A stretch of 64,000 nucleotides of DNA, taken from the NCBI RefSeq assembly GCF_009792295.1, contig NZ_CP039934.1, positions 3,616,501 to 3,680,500 of the forward strand, written 5' to 3'. Under the pieces are notes generated by a model, which did not search any database, was not told where the DNA came from, and was given only the letters and a program-made list of their open reading frames with translations. Origin of the DNA: Myroides fluvii. Its GTDB lineage: Bacteria; Bacteroidota; Bacteroidia; Flavobacteriales; Flavobacteriaceae. Shown piece after piece: positions 28,386 to 35,994 of this stretch (its first letter is position 1; each line of letters opens with the position of its first letter). A program made the translations under genes and the position numbers.

Positions 28386-29792
28386 ATGTGTAGTAACATC
28401 TTACATACAAGTATTCGCTATGGCCTATTGCCATTAATCACGTTGCTATTTTCTTGTCAAAAGAAATTTGAGCCAACGGATTATTCCGCTTATTTCAGTG
28501 GCGAAATACAAAATCCAACGAGCAATTATATTCTATTTTTCAAAGATAACGACTTGTTAGACACGATTTTTCTAGATGAGAACAATCGCTTTGAAAAGAA
28601 ATTTGACTCGTTAACTCCTGGACTTTATATCTATAGAATTAACCCTGAATTTCAATATGTGTACTTCGATAAGAATGACAGCTTACACCTGCGTTTAAAC
28701 TCGAGGGACTTTGATCATTCGATTATCTTTTCTGGTCGAGGGGCCGAGAAGAACAACTTCTTAATGAACTTAACCGTTAAGAACTTAGTGGATGAATCTA
28801 CGCGTTATGAAAATTATGATTATGACGTAAATCAATTTACGCGTTTTATCGATTCTACACACGCCGCACGAACTACCTACTATTTGAGAAGCAAAGCTGT
28901 GATTGGATGGGACCCCGAATTTGACATGTATGCCAAGACAAAGCTAGATTTACATTTTTATAGTCAAAAAGAAATTTACCCTATCGCACATTATGTGCGC
29001 ACAAAAAAAGATATTCGCGAACAACTACCTGTAGATTATTACGCTTTCCGCAATAAAATTGATTTCAACAATGAAAAGTTGATTCGCTACTCCTCTTTCA
29101 CAAAGTACTTAGCTATTATGTTGAGTTCAATTAGTGATGAATCGGATTTAGACTTTGACAGTGAAACAAAGTTCGACAAGAACATCACCAAACTCCATAT
29201 TGTGGATACGTTGATTCGCAATGAGAAAGTAAAAAATACAGTTTTAGACAATATTGCACTTATTTATTTGTTAGAGGATCAAAATCTCAACAACAATGAC
29301 AAGTTTTTTGAAGCTTATTTCAAACTCTCTACAGACACCACGCAACACCGTGAGATTGTAAAAATTCAAAATGCCGTACAAAATTTAAAGTACGAAAACC
29401 GTCTACCGAAAGTAGATTTAGTTGACATAGACGAGAAATCTGTTGATTTTAAAAAGTTAATTCACAAGAAAACCCTGATGTTCGTTTGGACAAAAAACGG
29501 CTTAGCTCATGCAGAGGCGAGTCACAAAAGAGCCTTAGATCTGTTGGAAAAACGCCCCGATATTCAAGTAATTTCGGTGTGTATTGACGGAGAACATCAA
29601 GAATGGAAGGATTTGATACGCCCGTACAAACATCCCAACTTAATTGAATTGCGCTGCACCGATTTTAACGACATGAAAGACAAATGGATTATTACTAAAA
29701 TTCAACGCAGCATCATCCTAAATAAAGATGGAAGTATTCAAGAAGCCTTTGTCAATATTTTTGATCGCAATATAGAGAAGTTGTTAGAGTAA
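28386..29792 (+). CDS. Lipoprotein with thioredoxin-like C-terminal domain lacking the CxxC motif
   Basis: 468 residues. The signal peptide ends in the lipobox LFSC (residues 21-24), so Cys24 would be lipidated. The N-terminal part (about 35-125) resembles the beta-rich DUF4369-type domain found before TlpA-like thioredoxins. A helical middle follows. The C-terminal ~130 residues look like a thioredoxin fold (KKTLMFVWTKNGLAHAEASH, QVISVCIDGEHQEWKDL, RSIILNKDGSIQEAF). The expected active-site CxxC after VW is replaced by KNGL, so it is probably not a redox enzyme. Monocistronic, with a terminator about 60 bp downstream. Confidence 0.78.
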   Translation: MCSNILHTSIRYGLLPLITLLFSCQKKFEPTDYSAYFSGEIQNPTSNYILFFKDNDLLDTIFLDENNRFEKKFDSLTPGLYIYRINPEFQYVYFDKNDSLHLRLNSRDFDHSIIFSGRGAEKNNFLMNLTVKNLVDESTRYENYDYDVNQFTRFIDSTHAARTTYYLRSKAVIGWDPEFDMYAKTKLDLHFYSQKEIYPIAHYVRTKKDIREQLPVDYYAFRNKIDFNNEKLIRYSSFTKYLAIMLSSISDESDLDFDSETKFDKNITKLHIVDTLIRNEKVKNTVLDNIALIYLLEDQNLNNNDKFFEAYFKLSTDTTQHREIVKIQNAVQNLKYENRLPKVDLVDIDEKSVDFKKLIHKKTLMFVWTKNGLAHAEASHKRALDLLEKRPDIQVISVCIDGEHQEWKDLIRPYKHPNLIELRCTDFNDMKDKWIITKIQRSIILNKDGSIQEAFVNIFDRNIEKLLE

Positions 29793-29851
29793 GCCGATTG
29801 TTAGCGGTGAACAGTTGACCATTTACAGAAGATTATACAACCTATAAAAAT

Positions 29852-29882
29852 AACCAATCCCAAAAAAGGGTTGGTTTTTTTG
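29852..29882 (+). terminator. Terminator after the lipoprotein gene
   Basis: Stem ACCAATCCC / GGGTTGGT with one bulge, loop of six A, then seven T. A short 7-mer-like stretch (TTAGCGG TGAACAG TTGACCA TTTACAG) lies between it and the stop codon. Confidence 0.78.
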
Positions 29883-30025
29883 TTGCTTGTTGTGAAATGA
29901 CAATTTGGTTAGAAGGGTTAACCAATGAACCAATACCCTAATTAAAGTGGATATTCGATTAAGAAAAAGAATGCACTTCAACCAGCAACACTTACTGTTT
30001 ACTAATCCTTGCTAACAGTTCACCT

Positions 30026-30071
30026 CAAAAAAAAACCTTCAATAGCAAGAAGAAGTTTGAGCTATTGAAGG
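30026..30071 (-). terminator. Minus-oriented terminator hairpin with no gene upstream
   Basis: 11-bp stem CCTTCAATAGC / GCTATTGAAGG, 14-nt loop, and a T-run only in the minus direction (plus-strand A-run from 30027). No minus-strand gene lies within the next several hundred bases. It could end an unannotated small RNA or serve as a remnant. Confidence 0.55.
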
Positions 30072-30183
30072 GTTTGTATGTTTTTAAAAATTCAATATCA
30101 TATATTTAGTCCCCACTAATATTTTTATGATATCTTAAAGGAATCGTGCACAACTACATTTTGTGCATTTTTTTTCAAACTTC

Positions 30184-30291
30184 ATGGACAAAATTACAAG
30201 TACTTTTGTAAAAACAAAACACATCTATCTTTTTTTTACTTCTTTCATCTCTTTATTTATCACTGCTCAGAGAAATATACTCGTAAAATAA
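30184..30291 (+). pseudogene. 35-codon ORF that is almost only a signal peptide; possible gene remnant
   Basis: ATG at 30184 reads MDKITSTFVKTK, then a hydrophobic core (IYLFFTSFISLFITAQ) ending in the AQ cleavage site typical of Bacteroidota exported proteins, then RNILVK and a TAA stop. The mature part would be six residues. It looks like the 5' end of a secreted-protein gene that has lost the rest, although a short exported peptide cannot be excluded. The surrounding 29883-30600 region contains no other coding frame I can support. Confidence 0.35.
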
Positions 30292-30394
30292 ACTCCAAAT
30301 ATTTTAGAATCAGAGGCCTCAGAATAAATCACAAAAGATGGAAATAATTTTTTCTTTAAATAAATAACTGTATTTTTTATTTTCTGTTTGCCTT

Positions 30395-30402
30395 TATATT
30401 TG
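30395..30402 (+). promoter_or_regulatory. Possible distal promoter element upstream of the DEAD-box gene
   Basis: TATATTTG, 227 bp before the helicase start. If used, it would give a long 5' leader, a common trait of cold-inducible helicase genes. Another TAnnTTTG match (TACTTTTG) is at 30201-30208. Confidence 0.35.
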
Positions 30403-30600
30403 CAAAGAGTTGATTTTACAATTCTTATACTTGCGTTTAGAAACGCAATATCCGATTGTTCACTGTTTCAATCTTTTTAGAATTCACAATCTTTTATTGG
30501 TTTTTTCGCTTAAAATGATAAAAAAAGTAATTTTATCAACGTAAATCATTTTTTTTATTTTTTTATAGACATAAACTGATATTTAATAAAAGAATAGTAC

Positions 30601-30608
30601 TACCTTTG
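30601..30608 (+). promoter_or_regulatory. Proximal -7 promoter element of the DEAD-box gene
   Basis: TACCTTTG, 21 bp before the ATG at 30629. The GTG inside it could be mistaken for a start codon, but transcription would begin after it. Confidence 0.55.
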
Positions 30609-30628
30609 TGCCTATTTTTAAAATTTAT

Positions 30629-32548
30629 ATGAACAATTTCGAACTATTAGGTCTAAATGAATTGCTAGTATCTGCAATTAATGATTTGGGATTTGAGAAT
30701 CCTTCAGAGATCCAAGAAAAAGCAATTCCTTTATTATTAGAAAAAAATACCGATATTGTTGCGTTAGCCCAAACAGGGACTGGGAAAACCGCAGCATTTG
30801 GTTTTCCGCTTATTCAGAAAATTGACCTGTCAAAAAAACACACTCAAGCGTTGATTTTATCACCGACGCGTGAGTTATGCTTGCAAATTGCAAATGAAAT
30901 CAAACAATACTCTAAGTACGTAAAAGGACTTCATACAGTGGCTGTATACGGTGGGGCGAGTATTACAGAGCAAGCAAGAGAGATCAAGCGTGGTGCACAC
31001 ATCATTGTAGCAACTCCAGGGAGAATGCAAGATATGATTAACCGCGGAATGGTTGACATCAAACATATTGAATATTGTGTGTTAGATGAGGCAGATGAGA
31101 TGTTGAATATGGGGTTTTATGAGGACATCACCTCAATTTTAGCTGACACACCAGATGACAAGAGTACTTGGTTATTCTCTGCAACAATGCCTGCTGAAGT
31201 AGCGAGCATTGCAAGAGAATTCATGTCTAACCCTGCTGAAATCACAGTTGGACACAAAAATCAAGGTTCTACTAATGTTAGTCACGAGTATTACTTAGTT
31301 TCTGCAAGAGACCGTTATTTAGCATTAAAGCGTTTAGCTGATGCCAATCCGAACATCTTTTCAGTTATCTTTTGTAGAACAAAAAGAGACACCCAAGCAA
31401 TTGCTGAGAAGTTAATTGAAGACGGGTACAACGCAGCTGCATTACACGGAGATTTATCGCAAGCGCAACGCGATGCGGTAATGAAAGCCTTTAGAGGAAA
31501 ACAAATCCAGATGTTAGTAGCAACAGATGTTGCTGCACGTGGAATTGACGTTGATGATATTACACACGTTGTAAACTACCAGCTTCCAGATGAGATCGAA
31601 ACCTATACCCACCGTAGTGGTCGTACAGGACGTGCTGGAAAATCTGGGGTTTCAATGGTAATTATCACGAAAAGTGAGGCGCGCAAGATTTCTCAAATCG
31701 AGCGTATCATGAAGACGAAATTCGAGGAAAAACCAATTCCTTCTGGATTGGAAATCTGCGAAATTCAGTTGTATCACATTGCTAACCGCATTAAAAACGT
31801 AGAAGTTAACCCGGAAATTGAGACATTTTTACCGTCTATTTCTGAGCTATTAGTAGACTTAACAACGGAAGAATTGATTAAAAAAGTAGTTTCTGTAGAG
31901 TTTAATCACTTGTTAGAATACTATCAAAAATCTTCAAACAGCTTAAGTAATGCTGGTTCTGCAGCAAGAACATCGAAAGAGGTTCCTACAGATGGAGCGG
32001 TTCGTTTCTTCTTAAACTTAGGAGAAAAAGACGGTTTCGACTGGATGAGCTTGAAAGATTACTTACGTGATACGTTAGAATTAGGACGTGATGATTTATT
32101 TAAAGTGGATGTAAAAGAAGGATTCTCATTCTTTAATACAGATGCTGAGCACGCGGACAAGATTATGACAATCTTAAACAACGAAACGTACCAAGAGCGC
32201 CGAGTAAATGTTGAGATCTCAAATAATGACGGAGGGAAAAACTCTGGCAGAAGAGACCACAACAGACGCGGAGGCGGAGGCGGACGTGGCGGAGATGGAG
32301 GTTTCCGTTCTGAGCGTAGAGATCGCGGCGAAAGAAGCGATAGAGGCGACAGAAGAGGCGGAGATCGCTCAACGAGCAACCGTTCTGATCGTGGCGGAAG
32401 CGGCGGAGGCGGCGGAAGTCGTTTCAGCGATAGAAATGACAGAAGCGACAGAGGCAGCAGCAGAAATGACAGAGCGCCTAGAAATGAAAGAAGTTCTTCA
32501 AGACGCACAGGCGATAACAGCGCTCCAAAACGTCCAAGAAGAAGTTAA
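30629..32548 (+). CDS. DEAD-box ATP-dependent RNA helicase with DbpA-type and RGG-rich C-terminus
   Basis: 639 residues from ATG MNNFELLGLNELL, chosen over an upstream GTG that lies in the promoter. Helicase motifs: Q motif (FENPSEIQEKAIP), I AQTGTGKT (47-54), II DEAD (153-156), III SAT (184-186), and VI HRSGRTGRAG (about 328-337). A DbpA/RRM-like domain follows (about 475-545, VRFFLNLGEKDGFDWMSLKD). The last ~95 residues are Gly/Arg/Asp/Ser-rich repeats with RGG/RGD-like steps, an RNA-binding low-complexity tail. Likely role: ribosome assembly and RNA remodelling in the cold. Confidence 0.95.
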   Translation: MNNFELLGLNELLVSAINDLGFENPSEIQEKAIPLLLEKNTDIVALAQTGTGKTAAFGFPLIQKIDLSKKHTQALILSPTRELCLQIANEIKQYSKYVKGLHTVAVYGGASITEQAREIKRGAHIIVATPGRMQDMINRGMVDIKHIEYCVLDEADEMLNMGFYEDITSILADTPDDKSTWLFSATMPAEVASIAREFMSNPAEITVGHKNQGSTNVSHEYYLVSARDRYLALKRLADANPNIFSVIFCRTKRDTQAIAEKLIEDGYNAAALHGDLSQAQRDAVMKAFRGKQIQMLVATDVAARGIDVDDITHVVNYQLPDEIETYTHRSGRTGRAGKSGVSMVIITKSEARKISQIERIMKTKFEEKPIPSGLEICEIQLYHIANRIKNVEVNPEIETFLPSISELLVDLTTEELIKKVVSVEFNHLLEYYQKSSNSLSNAGSAARTSKEVPTDGAVRFFLNLGEKDGFDWMSLKDYLRDTLELGRDDLFKVDVKEGFSFFNTDAEHADKIMTILNNETYQERRVNVEISNNDGGKNSGRRDHNRRGGGGGRGGDGGFRSERRDRGERSDRGDRRGGDRSTSNRSDRGGSGGGGGSRFSDRNDRSDRGSSRNDRAPRNERSSSRRTGDNSAPKRPRRS

Positions 32549-32615
32549 TCTGTTAATTTTTTTCAAATAAGATATAAAACTGTAAAATATCCACTATTTT
32601 TAAGCAATTTTAAAA

Positions 32616-33371
32616 ATGATGAGAAATTTTACAGTTTTTTTATTTACATGCCTACTGTCTTTCGCGGCATGGAGTCAAACTCCGCAAGTGAAAGGTACTA
32701 TTTACAACGACAAGTCTCTCCTACCTGTTGATGATGTTAACGTGATTAACATTACGCAAGTAAAGGGAACAGTCAGCAAGCGAGATGGTTCTTTCTCTAT
32801 AGCTGCTAATCTGAATGATTCCATTCACTTTTCCTTTCCGGGATATTTACCCATCAAACTAAAGGTAACCAACGACTGGTTAAACAATGATAATCTAAAA
32901 CTGTACTTGACAGAACAGTCTATTGAACTGGCTGAAATCTTCATCAAGAAATACGATTTAACAGGTATTCTAGAAGTAGATACCAAATTAATCGAACTCA
33001 ATGACAAATTACAAGTTGATTTCTATAGGCGCACGAGTATGCCAACGTATAGTATAGCCGTGGGTAGTTACTTTAGTCCGGTAGATGCAGTATATAACTT
33101 ATTTAAAGGCAAAGCCAAAGAACTCAAGAAACTCGAAAATATCAGGGAAGATCAAAACATGATTGCACTCATGCAAACGCGTTATGATCGCGAAATTGTT
33201 TGCGGGTTATTGGGTATCACACAAGAAGATATCATTAAAACTTTAAAGAATTGCAACCAAACAGATCGCTTCATTTATACGGCTACTGATTTCCAAATTT
33301 ATCAGGCCCTCAATGAATGTTTTGAGAATTCGAAAATACTAGTAAAGAAACAAAATAATACATCCAGATAA
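32616..33371 (+). CDS. CarboxypepD_reg-like domain protein, exported
   Basis: 251 residues. The signal peptide covers about residues 1-21 (ending AAWSQ), and ATG ATG leaves the start ambiguous by one codon. Residues ~22-105 form a carboxypeptidase-regulatory-like beta domain (VKGTIYNDKSLLPVDDVNVI, GTVSKRDGSFSIAAN, IHFSFPGYLPIKLKV). The remaining helical region is of unknown function. Such proteins are frequent periplasmic or surface components in Bacteroidota. Its stop codon lies inside the loop of a terminator hairpin. Confidence 0.8.
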   Translation: MMRNFTVFLFTCLLSFAAWSQTPQVKGTIYNDKSLLPVDDVNVINITQVKGTVSKRDGSFSIAANLNDSIHFSFPGYLPIKLKVTNDWLNNDNLKLYLTEQSIELAEIFIKKYDLTGILEVDTKLIELNDKLQVDFYRRTSMPTYSIAVGSYFSPVDAVYNLFKGKAKELKKLENIREDQNMIALMQTRYDREIVCGLLGITQEDIIKTLKNCNQTDRFIYTATDFQIYQALNECFENSKILVKKQNNTSR

Positions 33372-33388
33372 GGGGTGTATTTTTTTTG
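33357..33388 (+). terminator. Terminator overlapping the stop of the preceding gene
   Basis: Stem AATACATCC / GGGGTGTATT (one offset G), loop AGATAA that includes the stop codon, then eight T. Confidence 0.8.
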
Positions 33389-33432
33389 TTCTTTTCTTCG
33401 AATACATACTCGCAAAACAAAAAAATAAAAGG

Positions 33433-33440
33433 TATTTTTG
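33433..33440 (+). promoter_or_regulatory. -7 promoter element of the dihydroorotase-like gene
   Basis: TATTTTTG (TAnnTTTG), 44 bp before the start codon. Confidence 0.5.
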
Positions 33441-33483
33441 TACGCAATAACTACACATAACTAATTTAAATTCTCGCACTAAA

Positions 33484-34737
33484 ATGAATATCATTTTAAA
33501 ATCTGCAAAAATTATAGATTCAACAAGTCCATTCCACAATCAAGTGGTGGATATACACGTAAAAAACGGAAAAATTGAAAAGATAGCTGCTTCGATTACA
33601 GATGCTGAAGCTAACGTAATTCAATTGGAAGATTTAAGTGTTTCTCCCGGTTGGTTTGACACTTCTGTTTCTTTTGGTGAACCTGGCTATGAGGAAAGAG
33701 AAACCTTGGTTCACGGATTAGAAGTAGCTGCAAAAAGCGGTTTTACACAGGTAGCCATTCAATCCAACAACAATCCTATTACAGACAATCAGAGTATTGT
33801 AAGCTTTATCAAACAAAAGGCTTTCGGACAAACAACAGAGGCTTTTCCGATTGGCGCATTAACGATGAAAAGCGAAGGAACGGATTTGGCAGAATTATAC
33901 GATATGAAGAATGCCGGTGCTGTGGCATTTGGCGATTATAAAAAAGCGATTGACAATGCAAATGTCTTAAAAATTGCACTACAATATGTACAGGATTTTG
34001 ACGGATTAGTTCTTGCTTTTTCACAAGATAAGAGCGTGAAAGGAAAAGGAGTCGTACACGAAGGTATTACAAGTACAACACTGGGGCTAAAAGGTATTCC
34101 TCCTTTAGCTGAGGAATTACAAGTGGCGCGTAATTTGTTCTTGTTGGAATACACGGGAGGTAAACTACACATTCCCACTATTTCAACAGCAAAATCAGTA
34201 GAACTTATCCGCGAAGCAAAAGCCAAAGGATTACACGTAACTTGTAGCGTGGCTGTTCATCAGCTGATATTCACTGACGCTAAATTAACCGAATTCGACA
34301 GCCGTCACAAAGTATCTCCTCCCTTAAGAGATGAAGAAACTAGACAGGCACTATTGGCGGGTATACTTGACAATACCATTGACTGTATTACCACAGATCA
34401 CACGCCTTTGGACATTGAGCACAAAAAGTTAGAATTTGACCTTGCTACGTCGGGAACCATTGGTTTAGAATCAGCCTTTGGCGCCTTAAATACAGTTTTA
34501 CCAATTGAGGTAATTGTGGACAAACTAACGGCAGGGCGTGCAATTTTTGGTATTGAAACTACGCGTATTGCTGTAGGAGAAATCGCTAATTTGAGTTTAT
34601 TCTCTACGCAAGGAACCTGGACTTTCAACAAGGAAAATATCCTTTCTAAATCGAAGAATTCTGCCTTTTTGGGCACACCTATGCAAGGAAAAGTATATGG
34701 GGTAATTCGCCAAGACAAACAAACATTTATTTTTTAG
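33484..34737 (+). CDS. Dihydroorotase-like amidohydrolase lacking metal-ligand histidines
   Basis: 417 residues with the PyrC/class I dihydroorotase architecture: a small beta domain, then a TIM barrel. The metal site normally written DxHxH before the REPG motif reads FDTSVSFGEPG (Asp59, Ser61, Ser63), so both histidines are serines. The HxxH-type ligand region reads HIPTIST, losing the second histidine, and DHAPH reads DHTPL. Barrel segments such as GLKGIPPLAEE and SPPLRDEETRQALLAG are kept. It is probably catalytically inactive, comparable to the PyrC' subunits that scaffold aspartate transcarbamoylase in some bacteria. A true dihydroorotase would lie elsewhere. Confidence 0.85.
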   Translation: MNIILKSAKIIDSTSPFHNQVVDIHVKNGKIEKIAASITDAEANVIQLEDLSVSPGWFDTSVSFGEPGYEERETLVHGLEVAAKSGFTQVAIQSNNNPITDNQSIVSFIKQKAFGQTTEAFPIGALTMKSEGTDLAELYDMKNAGAVAFGDYKKAIDNANVLKIALQYVQDFDGLVLAFSQDKSVKGKGVVHEGITSTTLGLKGIPPLAEELQVARNLFLLEYTGGKLHIPTISTAKSVELIREAKAKGLHVTCSVAVHQLIFTDAKLTEFDSRHKVSPPLRDEETRQALLAGILDNTIDCITTDHTPLDIEHKKLEFDLATSGTIGLESAFGALNTVLPIEVIVDKLTAGRAIFGIETTRIAVGEIANLSLFSTQGTWTFNKENILSKSKNSAFLGTPMQGKVYGVIRQDKQTFIF

Positions 34738-34772
34738 TTCAACTAAAAAACAATTTATATTATTGAAGTATT

Positions 34773-35117
34773 ATGATTAAAACGTTTACGGCTAAAGAAA
34801 TTGAAAGCGGAAAAAACATGGCCATTGCCTCCCATCTTACCATTTTGGGATGTATGATTGTCATCTTTATGAATATTGAACCGAAGAACAAATACACCGG
34901 ATTCTACATCAAACAAACCTTTGGTTTACATTTGATGTTTTACGTATTCGGGTATTTTGTATCGAATGTAGACTCTCTATTTGCAACAATTCCGTTTTAT
35001 GTTTGTTTTGTTGTGTTGTGGTTCTACAGCCTCTTGGGTTCTATTCAAGGAGAAGTACGCGTACTACCTGCTCTAGGTGGTTATTTTCAAAAATGGTTTG
35101 ACAAATTATCTGTATAA
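34773..35117 (+). CDS. Small DUF4870-like membrane protein
   Basis: 114 residues with three hydrophobic segments (about 20-37, 52-70 and 75-95) and a conserved-looking C-terminus (LPALGGYFQKWF) that recalls DUF4870/Tic20-like small membrane proteins. No catalytic motif. It lies 35 bp after the dihydroorotase-like gene and 2 bp before the esterase gene, so the three form a probable operon. Function is unknown. Confidence 0.7.
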   Translation: MIKTFTAKEIESGKNMAIASHLTILGCMIVIFMNIEPKNKYTGFYIKQTFGLHLMFYVFGYFVSNVDSLFATIPFYVCFVVLWFYSLLGSIQGEVRVLPALGGYFQKWFDKLSV

Positions 35118-35119
35118 CG

Positions 35120-35770
35120 ATGGAAACAGCATTATCAATCAAGTACTTGATTCAAGAGCCAAAAGTAAAAAAGGATAAAAATCCTTTAATTCTCTTACTT
35201 CATGGATATGGTAGTAACGAAGAAGATTTATTTTCATTTGCCAGTGAACTTCCAGAAGATTATTACATTGTGTCCGTGCAAGCGCCCTACCCTGTTCCAC
35301 CGTATGGTTATGCTTGGTATGCGATTCACTTTGACGCGGATGCGAATAAATTTTCTGATGACCAACAAGCCATCGAATCTCGCGATTTAATCGTAAAATT
35401 CATTGACGAACTAATTCAAACGTATCCTATTGATGCAGCCCATATCAACTTGGTTGGATTTAGTCAAGGGGCTATTTTGAGTTATGCCATTGCCTTATCT
35501 TATCCTGAGAAAATCAATAAAGCTGTTGCTTTAAGTGGTTATTTCAACGCCAATATTATTAAGGCAGGGTTTGAACAAAACGATTTTAGCCAATTGCAAT
35601 TTTTCGCTTCTCACGGTACGGTAGATCAGGTAATCCCCGTGGATTGGGCTAGAAAAACATCCCCTATTTTAGACGCACTACAAATCAAACACCAATACAA
35701 AGAATATCCTGTCGGACATGGGGTTCATCCGTTGAACTTTATGGATTTTAAAAATTTCCTACTTGGTTAG
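35120..35770 (+). CDS. Phospholipase/carboxylesterase family alpha/beta hydrolase
   Basis: 216 residues with an alpha/beta hydrolase core: LILLLHGYGSNEEDLFSFA (oxyanion-hole region), the nucleophile elbow GFSQGA, an aspartate in the GTVDQVIPVDWAR strand, and the catalytic histidine in VGHGVHPLN. There is no signal peptide, so it is cytoplasmic. Family members hydrolyse short-chain esters and lysophospholipids. A strong bidirectional terminator follows about 20 bp after the stop. Confidence 0.88.
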   Translation: METALSIKYLIQEPKVKKDKNPLILLLHGYGSNEEDLFSFASELPEDYYIVSVQAPYPVPPYGYAWYAIHFDADANKFSDDQQAIESRDLIVKFIDELIQTYPIDAAHINLVGFSQGAILSYAIALSYPEKINKAVALSGYFNANIIKAGFEQNDFSQLQFFASHGTVDQVIPVDWARKTSPILDALQIKHQYKEYPVGHGVHPLNFMDFKNFLLG

Positions 35771-35791
35771 TCGTTTGTCGAACATATTCAT

Positions 35792-35826
35792 AAAAAAGCC
35801 CATTCTGCTGTAGAATGGGCTTTTTT
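35792..35826. terminator. Terminator after the esterase gene
   Basis: Perfect 15-bp stem AAAAAAGCCCATTCT / AGAATGGGCTTTTTT, loop GCTGT; T tracts both ways. Confidence 0.93.
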
Positions 35827-35913
35827 GTGTTTTCGCTTTTTGTTTTTTTGTACAAATTATCAGTGAATTCTCCCCCTCTCACCTTCTCACCCATCTAAAC
35901 AAAAATCAACCAA

Positions 35914-35947
35914 CAAAAAAACCATTCCTATAAAGGAATGGTCTTTT
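35914..35947 (-). terminator. Terminator of the T9SS cargo gene
   Basis: 9-bp stem ACCATTCCT / AGGAATGGT, loop ATAA; in the minus direction followed by a run of T (A-run 35914-35920). Nearly the same hairpin ends the ABC-F gene at 26521-26556. Confidence 0.8.
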
Positions 35948-35961
35948 TATTTTGAGCATTT

Positions 35962-35992
35962 ACTGATCACTGTTAACAGCTAACTGTTAACC
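35962..35992. repeat. Short heptamer-like repeat at the 3' end of the T9SS cargo gene
   Basis: Units TTAACAG, CTAACTG, TTAACCA around CTGATCA: the same TTAAC(A/T)G theme as the arrays at 4366 and 26563, ending a few bases from the stop codon on the minus strand. Confidence 0.55.
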
Positions 35993-35994
35993 AT

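Noticed and set aside
30608..30628. GTG start for the DEAD-box helicase
   Set aside because: The GTG overlaps the last base of a TACCTTTG promoter element; the ATG at 30629 fits the family N-terminus.
32059..32570. Overlapping open frames on both strands at the 3' end of the DEAD-box gene
   Set aside because: They are shadows of the Gly/Arg/Asp-rich repeat tail, giving Leu/Pro- or Glu/Ala-rich nonsense.
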